Shown here piece after piece: positions 7,993 through 15,904 of a stretch of 39,861 nt of DNA. Positions within the stretch are counted from its first letter, which is position 1. Each line of letters begins with the position of its first letter. The notes below the pieces were generated by a model that searched no databases, was not told the origin of the DNA, and saw only the letters and a program-made list of their open reading frames with translations. A program made the translations under genes and the position numbers. The DNA is from Microcoleus sp. CAWBG506 (GTDB lineage Bacteria; Cyanobacteriota; Cyanobacteriia; Cyanobacteriales; Microcoleaceae): assembly GCA_020883125.1 (NCBI GenBank), contig JAHREW010000014.1, forward strand, positions 1 through 39,861. Reading direction: 5' to 3'.

Positions 7993-9536
7993 TTTTTTGA
8001 ACCTTTTAAGCTAATATTGATGGTATTGTGGACAGCGGTAATGAAGTTTTTTATTTCTGAATCTTCCGGTTTTACATAACTGTCAAAGAGCATGGATACT
8101 AATACCCAAGTTTGATTTTTGTGACGAATATCGCTGCTGATGCGTGACAAGAAGTTATCTGTTGTTCCTTGGGTGGATTGGAGCCAGTATGCGGCGGAGA
8201 GTTGGTTGTTTTTGAGAGACAGCCAGCGGGCTATCACATCTGATGTTAGCTGTTTTCTTTCGATGCGATCGACTGGAATGCCACTAGCGAAAAAACATAA
8301 CTCCGGTGCGTGATATGTCTGCCAAGATGTGCTAGCAACTGTCAGCAGGGAACCGCGCAATTTTCCTGAGACAAATCTGATTTTTTCTGTCTGTGTTCCG
8401 GGATAATTACCAAAGAATTCTTGTTCCCTGGGGTTGAGGGGTATGGACTGGGAGAGAATTTGTGGTGGGATGTTTAGGGGGGCGATCGCCACTTTGGCAC
8501 TTTCTACATGATATAATTGAGAAACCAGCCCCATAACCGCCACTAATACAATTAGTCCGAGTTTGGCTAAAGGCTGATTGCTGAATATTTCTGCTTCGTC
8601 TTTTGTGGAAAAATTACTTGCTGGTAATTCGGGAAATTTGGGGATTTTCTGCAACATCAACCAAGTGAAAAAACAAGTAAAAATTAATCCCACAATTCCT
8701 AAAGGTACGTGCAAAATTTTAGCATAAATTGGTTGTTTCAAAACTTGGATAACTAATACTAGCACTGCAACTCGTATGGCATTAGCAGAAACTAACATTA
8801 AGAAGTTAACGGTGCATAAAGCCAGCCATTTTAAACCCAATTTACGACTTTCGATCCAAGTCGCACTCAGCAAAAATAGCGTCCCCACAAATAAGGTCTT
8901 AATGCCGCTGCAAGGTACGTCAACATGGGCGATGCCGTTTTCCAACACGATGATATCGTAGGAGGAAATAGCTCCGATTTGCAACGCCGAGAGTAATTGT
9001 TCTACTACTTGTGCAGTTATCACTCGCGCTGGTAAACCTAAACCGCTACTCAACTGACTGTTGAATGGTAAAATACAAGCCAATAAGCCTGCAACGGGCA
9101 AGTTTTTTTGCCAAAAATGGGGTTCGGAAAACAACCCGTATAATCCGTAGGTTCCTAGGATAAACAGCAGTACGGTGATATGTTGGATCTCAATTATGGA
9201 CTGAAGTGCGATCGAGCAAATGCTGGCACCCAACATCAGCAGCAGGGGATAGCGCCTCAAAACAAATTTTGGCATCGATGGGCGCGATCGCCCCGAAGTT
9301 CCAATCGATCGCACGACTAATGCTACAATCAATAAACCAATTAGTATCTTGTAGAGAGTTGGTATCTCGACCAACGAGGATAACAGCCACTTAACAGCCG
9401 AGATGTTTGCCAAAAACCAAGTGAGTGCGAGCACATAAGGAGCTAGCAAAACCAAATTAACCACAGGATGGGGACTGACAGAATCTGGGATACCAGAATC
9501 ACGAATCTTGGTGCGCTGCATGATACCGCTTGACAT
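7989..9536 (-). CDS. Exosortase fused to an EpsI-like domain (exosortase O-like)
   Basis: This 515-residue membrane protease/transpeptidase is predicted to cleave PEP-CTERM signals at the outer face of the cytoplasmic membrane. The N-terminal ~310 residues contain about eight hydrophobic segments and the three conserved exosortase residues: Cys209 (DVPCSGIKT), Arg255 (SANAIRV) and His276 (ILHVPLG). Residues ~345-510 form an EpsI-like extracytoplasmic domain (FFGNYPGTQTEKIRF ... TYHAPELCFFASGIPVDRIE). The architecture matches the cyanobacterial exosortase O type as I recall it. The ATG at 9536 is used; an internal ATG at residue 6 is equally possible, since neither has a strong Shine-Dalgarno. 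It forms an operon with the downstream substrate. Confidence 0.9.
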   Translation of the reverse strand: MSSGIMQRTKIRDSGIPDSVSPHPVVNLVLLAPYVLALTWFLANISAVKWLLSSLVEIPTLYKILIGLLIVALVVRSIGTSGRSRPSMPKFVLRRYPLLLMLGASICSIALQSIIEIQHITVLLFILGTYGLYGLFSEPHFWQKNLPVAGLLACILPFNSQLSSGLGLPARVITAQVVEQLLSALQIGAISSYDIIVLENGIAHVDVPCSGIKTLFVGTLFLLSATWIESRKLGLKWLALCTVNFLMLVSANAIRVAVLVLVIQVLKQPIYAKILHVPLGIVGLIFTCFFTWLMLQKIPKFPELPASNFSTKDEAEIFSNQPLAKLGLIVLVAVMGLVSQLYHVESAKVAIAPLNIPPQILSQSIPLNPREQEFFGNYPGTQTEKIRFVSGKLRGSLLTVASTSWQTYHAPELCFFASGIPVDRIERKQLTSDVIARWLSLKNNQLSAAYWLQSTQGTTDNFLSRISSDIRHKNQTWVLVSMLFDSYVKPEDSEIKNFITAVHNTINISLKGSKK

Positions 9537-9670
9537 TCACGTTGGTGACATCTTAGCTCAGCAAAATTGGTAATGCCTAGACTTGTAATTTAAGTTTTGT
9601 CAAGCTTCTGTTTTCTCTACAGAGAAGCTAGAGTTATAATAATTTTAAGGGAGATAAAGGGAAGATAACA

Positions 9671-10138
9671 ATGAGCGAAAAAAGTCCAGGATACAAAATT
9701 CTTAGTGATAACCGACAAGCGCGGCATCTCTATGAAATTATAGATACATATCAAGTGGGAATCGAGTTGAAGGGAACCGAAGTCAAATCAATTCGGGAAG
9801 GTAAAGCTAATTTGCGAGACGGATATGCTTTAGTTCGCAATGGTGAACTGTGGCTGATTAACGTTCATATTTCCCCTTGGAGAAGTGCTAGCAACTATTT
9901 TAATCACGAACCACGTCGCACCCGGAAACTGCTGATGCACAAGCAGGAAATCCGTAAATTAATTGGTAAAGTGGAAGAAAAAGGTTTGACTTTAGTGCCG
10001 TTAAAAATGTATTTGAAAGGCGGATGGGTAAAACTGGATATCGGTTTGGGGAAAGGCAAAAAACTGTTTGACAAGCGGGAAGATATGAAGAAACGCGACG
10101 ACAAGCGGGATATGGAACGCGCGATGAAGCAGTTTTAA
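9671..10138 (+). CDS. smpB: SsrA-binding protein SmpB
   Basis: This 155-residue protein matches SmpB end to end: YKILSDNRQARHLYEI, the GIELKGTEVKSIREGKANLRDGY core, WLINVHISPW, RRTRKLLMHKQEI, and the basic tail (KGKKLFDKREDMKKRD) that folds into the ribosomal A-site path. SmpB binds tmRNA and delivers it to stalled ribosomes for trans-translation. A purine-rich stretch (GGGAAG) precedes the ATG. It stands alone; no tmRNA gene is visible in the window. Confidence 0.97.
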   Translation: MSEKSPGYKILSDNRQARHLYEIIDTYQVGIELKGTEVKSIREGKANLRDGYALVRNGELWLINVHISPWRSASNYFNHEPRRTRKLLMHKQEIRKLIGKVEEKGLTLVPLKMYLKGGWVKLDIGLGKGKKLFDKREDMKKRDDKRDMERAMKQF

Positions 10139-10513
10139 TGATAACCGAAGGAAGAAGTCATCCGCCCAGCCCCCCCAAGGGGGGAATCGGGGAAATTTAG
10201 GAATAAGGAAGAAGGCTTAGGTGTCTACTTACAGCAGTTACCGCTGTTATGAAACACGGTAGGGACACGGCATTGCCGTGTCCCTACGAGGATTGAACGA
10301 TAAGTGGGTGTACCTCATAACAGCGGTTTTCGCTGTAAGTCTAAAAGCCTTGGTATCTATCGTTCATAGCCAAGTCTAGTGATTGATTTTCTGCAACTCT
10401 CCTGATAGTCCCTCGGAACCCATGAAGGATTAATCTATGGTCGCATACATATACGTAGTGTCAACATTACGCCATATGGCAAATTAAATATCTCTCTAGT
10501 TCCGAGTTAAAAT
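10139..10513. other. Spacer downstream of smpB with hairpin and MITE
   Basis: A G/C hairpin (CCCCCCC AA GGGGGG, 10170-10184) may end the smpB transcript. A 108-bp MITE follows at 10230-10337. The remaining ~175 bases before the TPR gene contain ATATACGTA and CATATGG stretches, likely its promoter, but no element I can name with confidence. Confidence 0.6.
10230..10337 (+). mobile_element. 108-bp MITE-like element, copy 1
   Basis: The element starts TACAGCAGTTACCGCTGTTATGA and ends with its imperfect inverse TCATAACAGCGG...GCTGTA. Each end can fold into a small hairpin (ACAGC/GCTGT). The centre is a hairpin of GTAGGGACACGGC and GCCGTGTCCCTAC around ATT. There is no coding capacity. The flanking TA dinucleotides fit IS630/Tc1-type insertion. 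Copy 2 (18254-18361, opposite orientation) differs at only two positions by hand alignment. Confidence 0.85.
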
Positions 10514-11239
10514 ATGCTAAACACAAAACCATTAGCTAACATTTCTAATGCTATAAAACAGCCACCTAAAAAGCATCATAACTCTAAGTGGGCTGCCTTG
10601 CTCTTAATGCTGACAGTAGGGTTTGGTGGCTGGCAAATAGGGTTGCCGGAACTCGCATCCCTGTTTAATAATAGAGGATTTGAAAACTATAAGGCAGACC
10701 GATTGGCTGATACTCAAGAATCCTATCAATTAGCCCTGTCTCTAGATTCCAAAAACAGAACTGCTCTTTATAATTTAGGATGGCTTTGCGAAGAGGTACA
10801 GGATTTGGGATGTGCGCGAGGAAAATATCGCGAAGCTGCTAAATTGGGTTTACCTGCTGCCTACAGTAACCTAGCCCGGCTATATATTCTTCACGATAAA
10901 AACTATCCTGCTGCTGTTCATTTGCTTTTGCAAGGTTTAAAATTAGCTAAGGACGATCAAGTCAAGTATTCTTTGCTCAAAAATTTGGGTTGGGCTCGCT
11001 TGAAACAGGGTCGATATCCAGAAGCGCTGCAACATCTGGACGCAGCGAGCAAGATAGATAGCGAAAGAGCGGATACTTACTGTTTAAAAGCACAAGTTCT
11101 AGAAGGGATGAAAAAGACGAAAGAAGCTCAACCTTTGTGGAAAAATTGTCTTAAGTATGCGGATTCTCAAGAATTGGATGAGGATATATGGATAGGAATG
11201 GCACGTCAAAGCTTAAAAGAGGAAAAAACAAAGAAATGA
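10514..11239 (+). CDS. Membrane-anchored TPR protein
   Basis: This 241-residue protein has a short basic N-terminus, one transmembrane segment at about residues 27-45 (AALLLMLTVGFGGWQIGL), and then tetratricopeptide-like helical repeats (ENYKADRLADTQESYQLAL, TALYNLGWLCEEV, KYSLLKNLGWARLKQGRYPEAL). TPRs mediate protein-protein contacts and here face one side of the membrane. Its TGA overlaps the ATG of the next gene (ATGA at 11236-11239), so the two are translationally coupled. I assign no specific function. Confidence 0.8.
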   Translation: MLNTKPLANISNAIKQPPKKHHNSKWAALLLMLTVGFGGWQIGLPELASLFNNRGFENYKADRLADTQESYQLALSLDSKNRTALYNLGWLCEEVQDLGCARGKYREAAKLGLPAAYSNLARLYILHDKNYPAAVHLLLQGLKLAKDDQVKYSLLKNLGWARLKQGRYPEALQHLDAASKIDSERADTYCLKAQVLEGMKKTKEAQPLWKNCLKYADSQELDEDIWIGMARQSLKEEKTKK

Positions 11240-11460
11240 AACCTACTGTTTTGATTTCATCAACAATACTGGCAATTATAACTCTACTGGAGCTAAGTCC
11301 AGCTTCTAAAGCACTGCCCAGTCCTGTGACTGCTAAGTCCACGGTTAATCACGAAGTTGAGTTGTTTACGTCGAATTATTCGAGGAGGCCTTGTAAGGAT
11401 ACTGATGGTGGGCAATACGTGTGTCCCAGACTAATTATACCCCAGGATAGTGCAGAATAA
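11236..11460 (+). CDS. Small exported cysteine-containing peptide
   Basis: The reading frame is open upstream, but the ATG at 11236 overlaps the TPR stop and gives a 74-residue protein with a textbook signal peptide (MKPTVLISSTILAIITLLEL ... SKALPS). The mature part is about 45 residues with two cysteines (PCKDTDGGQYVC), consistent with one disulfide. I do not recognise the family. Coupling to a TPR membrane protein suggests joint action at the envelope, which is inference only. Confidence 0.65.
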   Translation: MKPTVLISSTILAIITLLELSPASKALPSPVTAKSTVNHEVELFTSNYSRRPCKDTDGGQYVCPRLIIPQDSAE

Positions 11461-11597
11461 AAGTTAGTTTAAAACAGTTTTTTTAGGTGTGTACTTTGAA
11501 TTTTATATCAACAGGTATGTAGTATGAGGTAGTATGGGATGTTGTCTGTGGGTAGTTTGCTAAATAGTTAAGCAAGCCTCAAAAACATAATACCGAG

Positions 11598-11626
11598 AGC
11601 CCTGACTTCTTAAAAAAGTCGGGGCT
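11598..11626 (+). terminator. Hairpin terminator between convergent genes
   Basis: AGCCCTGACTT (11598-11608) pairs with AAGTCGGGGCT (11616-11626), with one G-T pair, followed by TTTAA. It lies 140 bases after the exported peptide and within the 340-base spacer (11461-11802) before the convergent HTH gene. Nothing else in that spacer looks like a gene. Confidence 0.65.
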
Positions 11627-11802
11627 TTAACATAACTAGGGAAGCAGGAAAATACTGTCATATCAAATATTCTATAAGCTCGCCTTTATTCAAATCTTTA
11701 TTCTCTCGCTATGTGTCCTCTGTGTTCTAGAAAGGTTAAATCATGACCATGGTACAGGAAACCCTATCCTATCAAATCTGTTAGTATCAGTGCACCGTGC
11801 AT

Positions 11803-12303
11803 CTAGTCTTTTCGGTCCAAGTCTTCGGTTTTGGGAGTTTCTGAAGTTGAGGGAAATTCTAGTCTAATGTTGATGTCAATTGATACTGTACTTTCTTTAA
11901 AGCCTATATTAACTATTTTTACTAATGCTTCTGTTGGTAAAGAATTATTCATTTTAAATTCAGAAGAAGACAGAGTTTTAAATCCTGCTTCCTGTAGCCG
12001 ATCGCACACATTTCTCCAATTTCCCACTGATTCGTTCGGTAAATCTGCGAGTTTTTTCACATATTGGTATAAAGTTTTACATAGATAAACCTCTGCACTT
12101 TTGGGAGTCTGAAACATTTTTTTAGCTATTTCGGCGGGACTGCAACCAGAAAGTAGTCCTCGGAGATAAAGCTTTTCAGTGTCTGTGAGTCCTCTGCGCG
12201 ATCGGGGAGAGATTTGCCGTTTAGCTTCTGCGAAAGCTTGGTAGAGTCTTTCTAAGTCCCAGTTTTGGGCGGCTTCGGCAAATAAGTCTTCTTTTGAGGC
12301 CAT
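11803..12303 (-). CDS. HTH-domain protein (LuxR/GerE-like recognition fold)
   Basis: This 166-residue protein has a helix-turn-helix in residues 38-85: LTDTEKLYLRGLLSGCSPAEIAKKM, then QTPKSAEVYLCKTLYQYVKKL. The pattern resembles the N-terminal HTH modules on cyanobacterial vWA/MoxR-associated and STAND NTPase proteins, but here there is no NTPase. Residues 90-166 form an unrecognised acidic beta-rich domain (TEALVKIVNIGFKESTVSIDINIRLEF). It is divergent from the glycine-zipper/dynamin genes across a 225-base region with a 14-bp palindrome, so it may regulate both directions; that is inferred from position. Confidence 0.7.
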   Translation of the reverse strand: MASKEDLFAEAAQNWDLERLYQAFAEAKRQISPRSRRGLTDTEKLYLRGLLSGCSPAEIAKKMFQTPKSAEVYLCKTLYQYVKKLADLPNESVGNWRNVCDRLQEAGFKTLSSSEFKMNNSLPTEALVKIVNIGFKESTVSIDINIRLEFPSTSETPKTEDLDRKD

Positions 12304-12323
12304 TGTCGGTTTTGTGAAATGTG

Positions 12324-12376
12324 GCTAACGTCAGCATAACCGAAATTGCTAACGTTTGTTAGTTGTTAGCTAACAA
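12324..12376. promoter_or_regulatory. Candidate operator: repeated GCTAACGT and a 14-bp palindrome
   Basis: GCTAACGT occurs at 12324-12331 and 12348-12355. A perfect palindrome TTGTTAGCTAACAA follows at 12363-12376. All contain the GCTAAC core and lie in the divergent region between the HTH gene and the glycine-zipper gene, as expected for an autoregulatory site. No binding is shown. Confidence 0.45.
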
Positions 12377-12528
12377 TAGGTAGTGTAGTATTAAATTAAC
12401 TACCTTCTGTCTAAGTGTAAATACTTAGAAAAAAGGGAAATGGGATAGCGATTTTTCAAATTTTGCCTGTTTAATTAATTTTCGTTAGTCAAAGAGTTAG
12501 TTTTTGTCTTTTACACAGAGGTATTCCA

Positions 12529-12741
12529 ATGGCTAAAGGTGATGAAATTGCGAAAGCTGCGGGTTCCGCTGTCGCAGGTGGTGCTGTGGGTGCAGGCGTG
12601 GTAGCTGCTTCTGGTTTTACAGCAATTGGTGCAATTGGCGGAGGTGCTGGTATGGGTGCTGCTGCTGGCCCCGTTGGTGTAGCCGTAGGTGCGTTGGCTG
12701 GCTTGGCATTTTACGGGATCAGCAAGGCTTTTTCTGATTAA
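12529..12741 (+). CDS. Glycine-zipper hydrophobic peptide
   Basis: This 70-residue protein begins MAKGDEIAKAAG and is about half Gly plus Ala, with repeated GxxxG spacing (AGGAVGAGVVAASGFTAIGA, GGGAGMGAAAGPVGVAVG). Such patterns mark membrane-inserting helical hairpins. It ends AFYGISKAFSD. AGAGGT at 12517-12522 sits 6 bases before the ATG. There is no signal peptide or leader Gly-Gly site followed by a mature domain. It resembles small pore-forming or bacteriocin-like peptides in composition only. It lies 117 bases upstream of a dynamin-like GTPase on the same strand, suggesting a shared membrane role. Confidence 0.75.
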   Translation: MAKGDEIAKAAGSAVAGGAVGAGVVAASGFTAIGAIGGGAGMGAAAGPVGVAVGALAGLAFYGISKAFSD

Positions 12742-12754
12742 AGCTTGACTCACG

Positions 12755-12803
12755 CCAGGGACTTAAGTCCCTGGCTAATAACTAAAGTCGGTTTCAACCG
12801 ACT
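12755..12803. repeat. Two adjacent perfect palindromes
   Basis: CCAGGGACTT/AAGTCCCTGG at 12755-12774 and AGTCGGTT-TC-AACCGACT at 12786-12803. Both are common dispersed cyanobacterial palindromes. Placed between the glycine-zipper and dynamin genes they could attenuate read-through. Confidence 0.85.
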
Positions 12804-12858
12804 GTAGTGATCGGGCAATTATCTTTGTGTCATTTTTTTTATTCACCATTATTAATTT

Positions 12859-15261
12859 ATGTCTTCTCAAGAATTCCAAGCAGCCTACAACAGCATCAAC
12901 GACACAGGCGATCGCTTCTTACAATATCTTAAAGAATTCCGAGAGGGGCTCGGCATTCAGGGAAATGAAAGTCAAGGGCTACAAAGCATTGAAAATGAAA
13001 TCAACAAAGCTTTAAACGGTTTGCAAGATCAGAAGTATCAAGTAGCCGTCATAGCAGCAATGAAAGCAGGCAAAAGCACCTTTTTGAATTCTATCATCGG
13101 TGCTGACATTCTGGCGAGTGAAACGGCCGCCTGTACCATCTGCCGTACAGATGTTCGACACATTAAACCTGGCGAAACTCCTAAACTTTTAGAGTATCGA
13201 GAAGGACAAAAGAAACCAGTCATTCTTGTTGAGGGTGACGCTGGCGAAATTCAGAAAAAATTCCTGCTGCGTACCCGTGAAATTAGAGAACAAGGCAATC
13301 CTGATAACACTACACGCTTTGAGATAGAGCATCCGATTGAAGCAATTAGCCAATTATCTTCTCTGACAGGCTTTACCCTAGTTGATACTCCCGGCCCTAA
13401 TGAGTGGGAGTCTGCAAACTTCAACATAAATGCACTGAAGCAGACAGCACTAGAAGCACTACGAAACTGCAATGCCATCCTCTTTATTTTAAACTACGCA
13501 TCCTACAAAGATAATGCAGTTGCCGATTTGTTTAAGGATGTTGTTGAAAATCGTAAGGATTTTATAGAGGAAAACAGCGGTAAAATTTACTTTATCTTGA
13601 ATAAAGTTGACCAAAAAACAGAGAGAGATAAAGAAATTGCTGATGTCATCAAAGATTTAGAGCGAGAGTTAGCTGGCTTTGGCTTTCGCAATCCAGTTAT
13701 TTACCCTGCTAGTTCTCGACAAGGACTTTTAGCGAAACTGATTCAGCAAGAAAAAGCCACTGAAAGCGAAATTAAAGACTTTAAAAAATTCTTTAGTGCT
13801 AGGTATGCCACGGAAGATGAGGAAGGAAACCAGATTATTCCTGCACCTCGTAAAATTGCACCGCAAGCACTAGCAGATAGCGGTATCCTAACCATTCAAG
13901 AAACAGTCATTCAAAGGATTACGCAAAATTCTGGCTGGAATTTATTGAGTGAGGTTTTGGCAGAACTTGATAAAGCTGCTAAGGCAATGGAAGATACTCT
14001 AAATACAGAAATCAAAGGTTGGAAAATGGGGATTGAAGCCCTCAAAGAAAAAGTAGAAGACTACAGAAGACGTTCAGAGAATGCGAGGGCTAACATTGAA
14101 TCTGTAAAAACATCTGTAGAGCAACAGAAGAAAATATTAATTTCAGGATTTAGTCAAGGCCTTGACAGATTTGCCGATGGCGCTAAAGCTCAGATAGCCA
14201 ATGAGATAGATAAGATTGCCGATTCTCGAAAGCCAACAAAAAAAACTGAACTTATTCCGCGAAAAATGCAAATTCTCCAACAACTGCCAAAAGTTGAAAA
14301 AAGTGGCTTCGGACAAATAGTGGGAGAAATTGGAGAAGCTCTATTAGGATTAATGCCTGTTTTTGGTAAAGGATTAGGCACAGCATTCAAATTTAGCGCA
14401 TCTCTCTGGGATAAACTTAGTGAAACTGTTCCTGAAACTTTCAATGGTTCCGTCTATCCACCAGATTATAACCCTAAAAAGTTCGATCCGTACATTATCC
14501 GTTGCAAGACTCAGACTGAAGCTCAAAAAATTCTAAAAACTATTAATGATGTCTGTGCGCCAAGTATTGAAAGTTGGTGGATAGATACTCAAGATCAGCT
14601 AGTTCGAGAGGGTACTAGCATCAGACAGCAGTTAGCCACGAAGATTCAAGAAGATATTCAAAAAATATCTGATGAGTTGTCTAATTATTTGGGTGATGCT
14701 TTACAGGTTAAACTGAACATTAATCCGATTCAGTTTCCGAGTTTTGATTTCCCCGGAATTGATGCAGGGATTAAACGTCAAGTAGAGGTATTTACCAGGA
14801 TTAAAAATATAAATGAGGTTCAAAAGGAAAGCAGAAAAAAGAAATCAAATAGTTTATGTAAGGGCGATCAAACTTACACGGTAGACGTTCCTATTGAAAA
14901 AACAATAGAAGTTCAAGACCAGCGTACTATTTATCAAGTTGACTTGCGCCAAACTCTAGAGCAAATCAAACAAAAAATTGATGACAATGTTTCGGGAAGC
15001 CAATTTCTCCTAGAGCGGGTGATTGAACAACAAGTTGATAATGACTTCCGAAGTGCAGAACGGCAAATCAATGATTACATCAACAGGTTTCAAAATGACT
15101 TCGATCGCGTGCTGAAGGAACGGAAAACTAAGGAAGCAGAAGCGCCGGAAATTCTGGATCGTCTTGAGGCTCAAAAAGCCAAACTTAATCAGTACCTTCG
15201 TGAATTGATTTCGATTCGAGAATCTCTGAAGACTTGGAAGCCTTCGCAGATAATTAGGTGA
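12859..15261 (+). CDS. Dynamin-like GTPase
   Basis: This 800-residue large GTPase has the G1 P-loop at about residues 66-74 (MKAGKST), a switch-type Thr in ETAACTICRT, G3 at 176-179 (DTPG, followed by PNEWES) and G4 at 248-251 (NKVD). After the G domain (to ~residue 330) come long charged helices with coiled-coil character, a hydrophobic stretch near 495-525 (GEALLGLMPVFGKGLGTAFKF) that could be the membrane-insertion paddle, and a C-terminal helical stalk. Bacterial dynamin-like proteins remodel membranes or protect them under phage or antibiotic stress. Many come as pairs; here only one is present, preceded by a glycine-zipper peptide. Confidence 0.9.
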   Translation: MSSQEFQAAYNSINDTGDRFLQYLKEFREGLGIQGNESQGLQSIENEINKALNGLQDQKYQVAVIAAMKAGKSTFLNSIIGADILASETAACTICRTDVRHIKPGETPKLLEYREGQKKPVILVEGDAGEIQKKFLLRTREIREQGNPDNTTRFEIEHPIEAISQLSSLTGFTLVDTPGPNEWESANFNINALKQTALEALRNCNAILFILNYASYKDNAVADLFKDVVENRKDFIEENSGKIYFILNKVDQKTERDKEIADVIKDLERELAGFGFRNPVIYPASSRQGLLAKLIQQEKATESEIKDFKKFFSARYATEDEEGNQIIPAPRKIAPQALADSGILTIQETVIQRITQNSGWNLLSEVLAELDKAAKAMEDTLNTEIKGWKMGIEALKEKVEDYRRRSENARANIESVKTSVEQQKKILISGFSQGLDRFADGAKAQIANEIDKIADSRKPTKKTELIPRKMQILQQLPKVEKSGFGQIVGEIGEALLGLMPVFGKGLGTAFKFSASLWDKLSETVPETFNGSVYPPDYNPKKFDPYIIRCKTQTEAQKILKTINDVCAPSIESWWIDTQDQLVREGTSIRQQLATKIQEDIQKISDELSNYLGDALQVKLNINPIQFPSFDFPGIDAGIKRQVEVFTRIKNINEVQKESRKKKSNSLCKGDQTYTVDVPIEKTIEVQDQRTIYQVDLRQTLEQIKQKIDDNVSGSQFLLERVIEQQVDNDFRSAERQINDYINRFQNDFDRVLKERKTKEAEAPEILDRLEAQKAKLNQYLRELISIRESLKTWKPSQIIR

Positions 15262-15273
15262 TTTGCAAAGTGA

Positions 15274-15426
15274 GCGATCGCCCTTTCATTCCAAAAGCGC
15301 GCCCCTATCCCATCCTAAATCTCACGCGGGCGAGATCCCTTTCATTCCCAAAGTGCGATCGCCCGTCTCCCATCCCAAATCTCACGCGATCGATCGCCCT
15401 TTCATTCCAAAAGCGCGATCGCCCCT
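15274..15426. repeat. Dispersed repeat R1 (tandem units), left boundary of the TA island
   Basis: Units read roughly GCGATCGCCCTTTCATTCC, AAAAGCGCG, CCCCTATCCCATCC, AAATCTCACGCGGGCGAGAT, repeated three times with variation. Related copies R2-R5 lie at 16452-16520, 17659-17730, 18722-18780 and 19444-19533. It starts 13 bases after the dynamin stop. Frames running through it are not genes. Confidence 0.9.
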
Positions 15427-15436
15427 AAAAGCTCAA

Positions 15437-15904
15437 CTACTCACCCGTAGCATTAACAGAACTAGAATTTATCGCACGTTTAAGAATTTGACCGACAATT
15501 CCATACCTGTCGCCTGTCAATCCATCCAGTTCGTGTTCAATATCTTCCAACCAGCCAAGTTTACTTGTCCACTTACCATTAGGTAATTGTCTGGCTGCAT
15601 GAGTTGGAATGCTGCTAGAGTCAACATATATTGCTATTTTCTGATATCCAGCTTCTAATGTATCGCCATTACAAATTTCATATCCCAGCGTTTGATAAGC
15701 CTGAATATACGCTTCTAAATTCTCCTCTTGCGGCACGCCTTCTGGCCAATAAAATTGCTCTCCGGGTATAGGTTGCCACCAGCGATCGTCTTCCTCAGCA
15801 GCCCACGCAAAGCAGTTATATTCCTCTGATTTTCGGCTAGTAACTTGATAATCAGTGCGAGACAAATTTTGCCATTTAATTTCAAGTTCAGGTCTTCTAT
15901 ACAT
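15437..15904 (-). CDS. DUF7689-type protein, candidate toxin or cysteine-fold enzyme
   Basis: The start at 15904 (MYRRPELEIKW) gives 155 residues, overlaps the upstream gene by 8 bases and is preceded by GAAGGGA. The frame is also open from 15943. Conserved-looking blocks are EEYNCFAWAAEEDDRWWQP with Cys31, YWPEGVPQEENLEAYIQAY, and IPTHAARQLPNGKWTSKLG with His102. The Cys...His order resembles papain/NlpC-type folds, but catalysis is inferred. I recall this cyanobacterial family as DUF7689. Pairing with an RHH-domain partner, small size and location in a TA island suggest a toxin-antitoxin-like role. Confidence 0.7.
   Translation of the reverse strand: MYRRPELEIKWQNLSRTDYQVTSRKSEEYNCFAWAAEEDDRWWQPIPGEQFYWPEGVPQEENLEAYIQAYQTLGYEICNGDTLEAGYQKIAIYVDSSSIPTHAARQLPNGKWTSKLGWLEDIEHELDGLTGDRYGIVGQILKRAINSSSVNATGE

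Noticed and set aside
12511..12753. Minus-strand frame opposite the glycine-zipper gene
   Set aside because: It is the Thr/Ser-rich shadow of a Gly/Ala-rich gene; the plus strand has the ribosome-binding site and a sensible product.
15263..15586. 107-residue frame after the dynamin gene
   Set aside because: Its first half is repeat R1 (FHSKS/SHPKSHA periodic sequence) and the rest is antisense to the DUF7689 gene.
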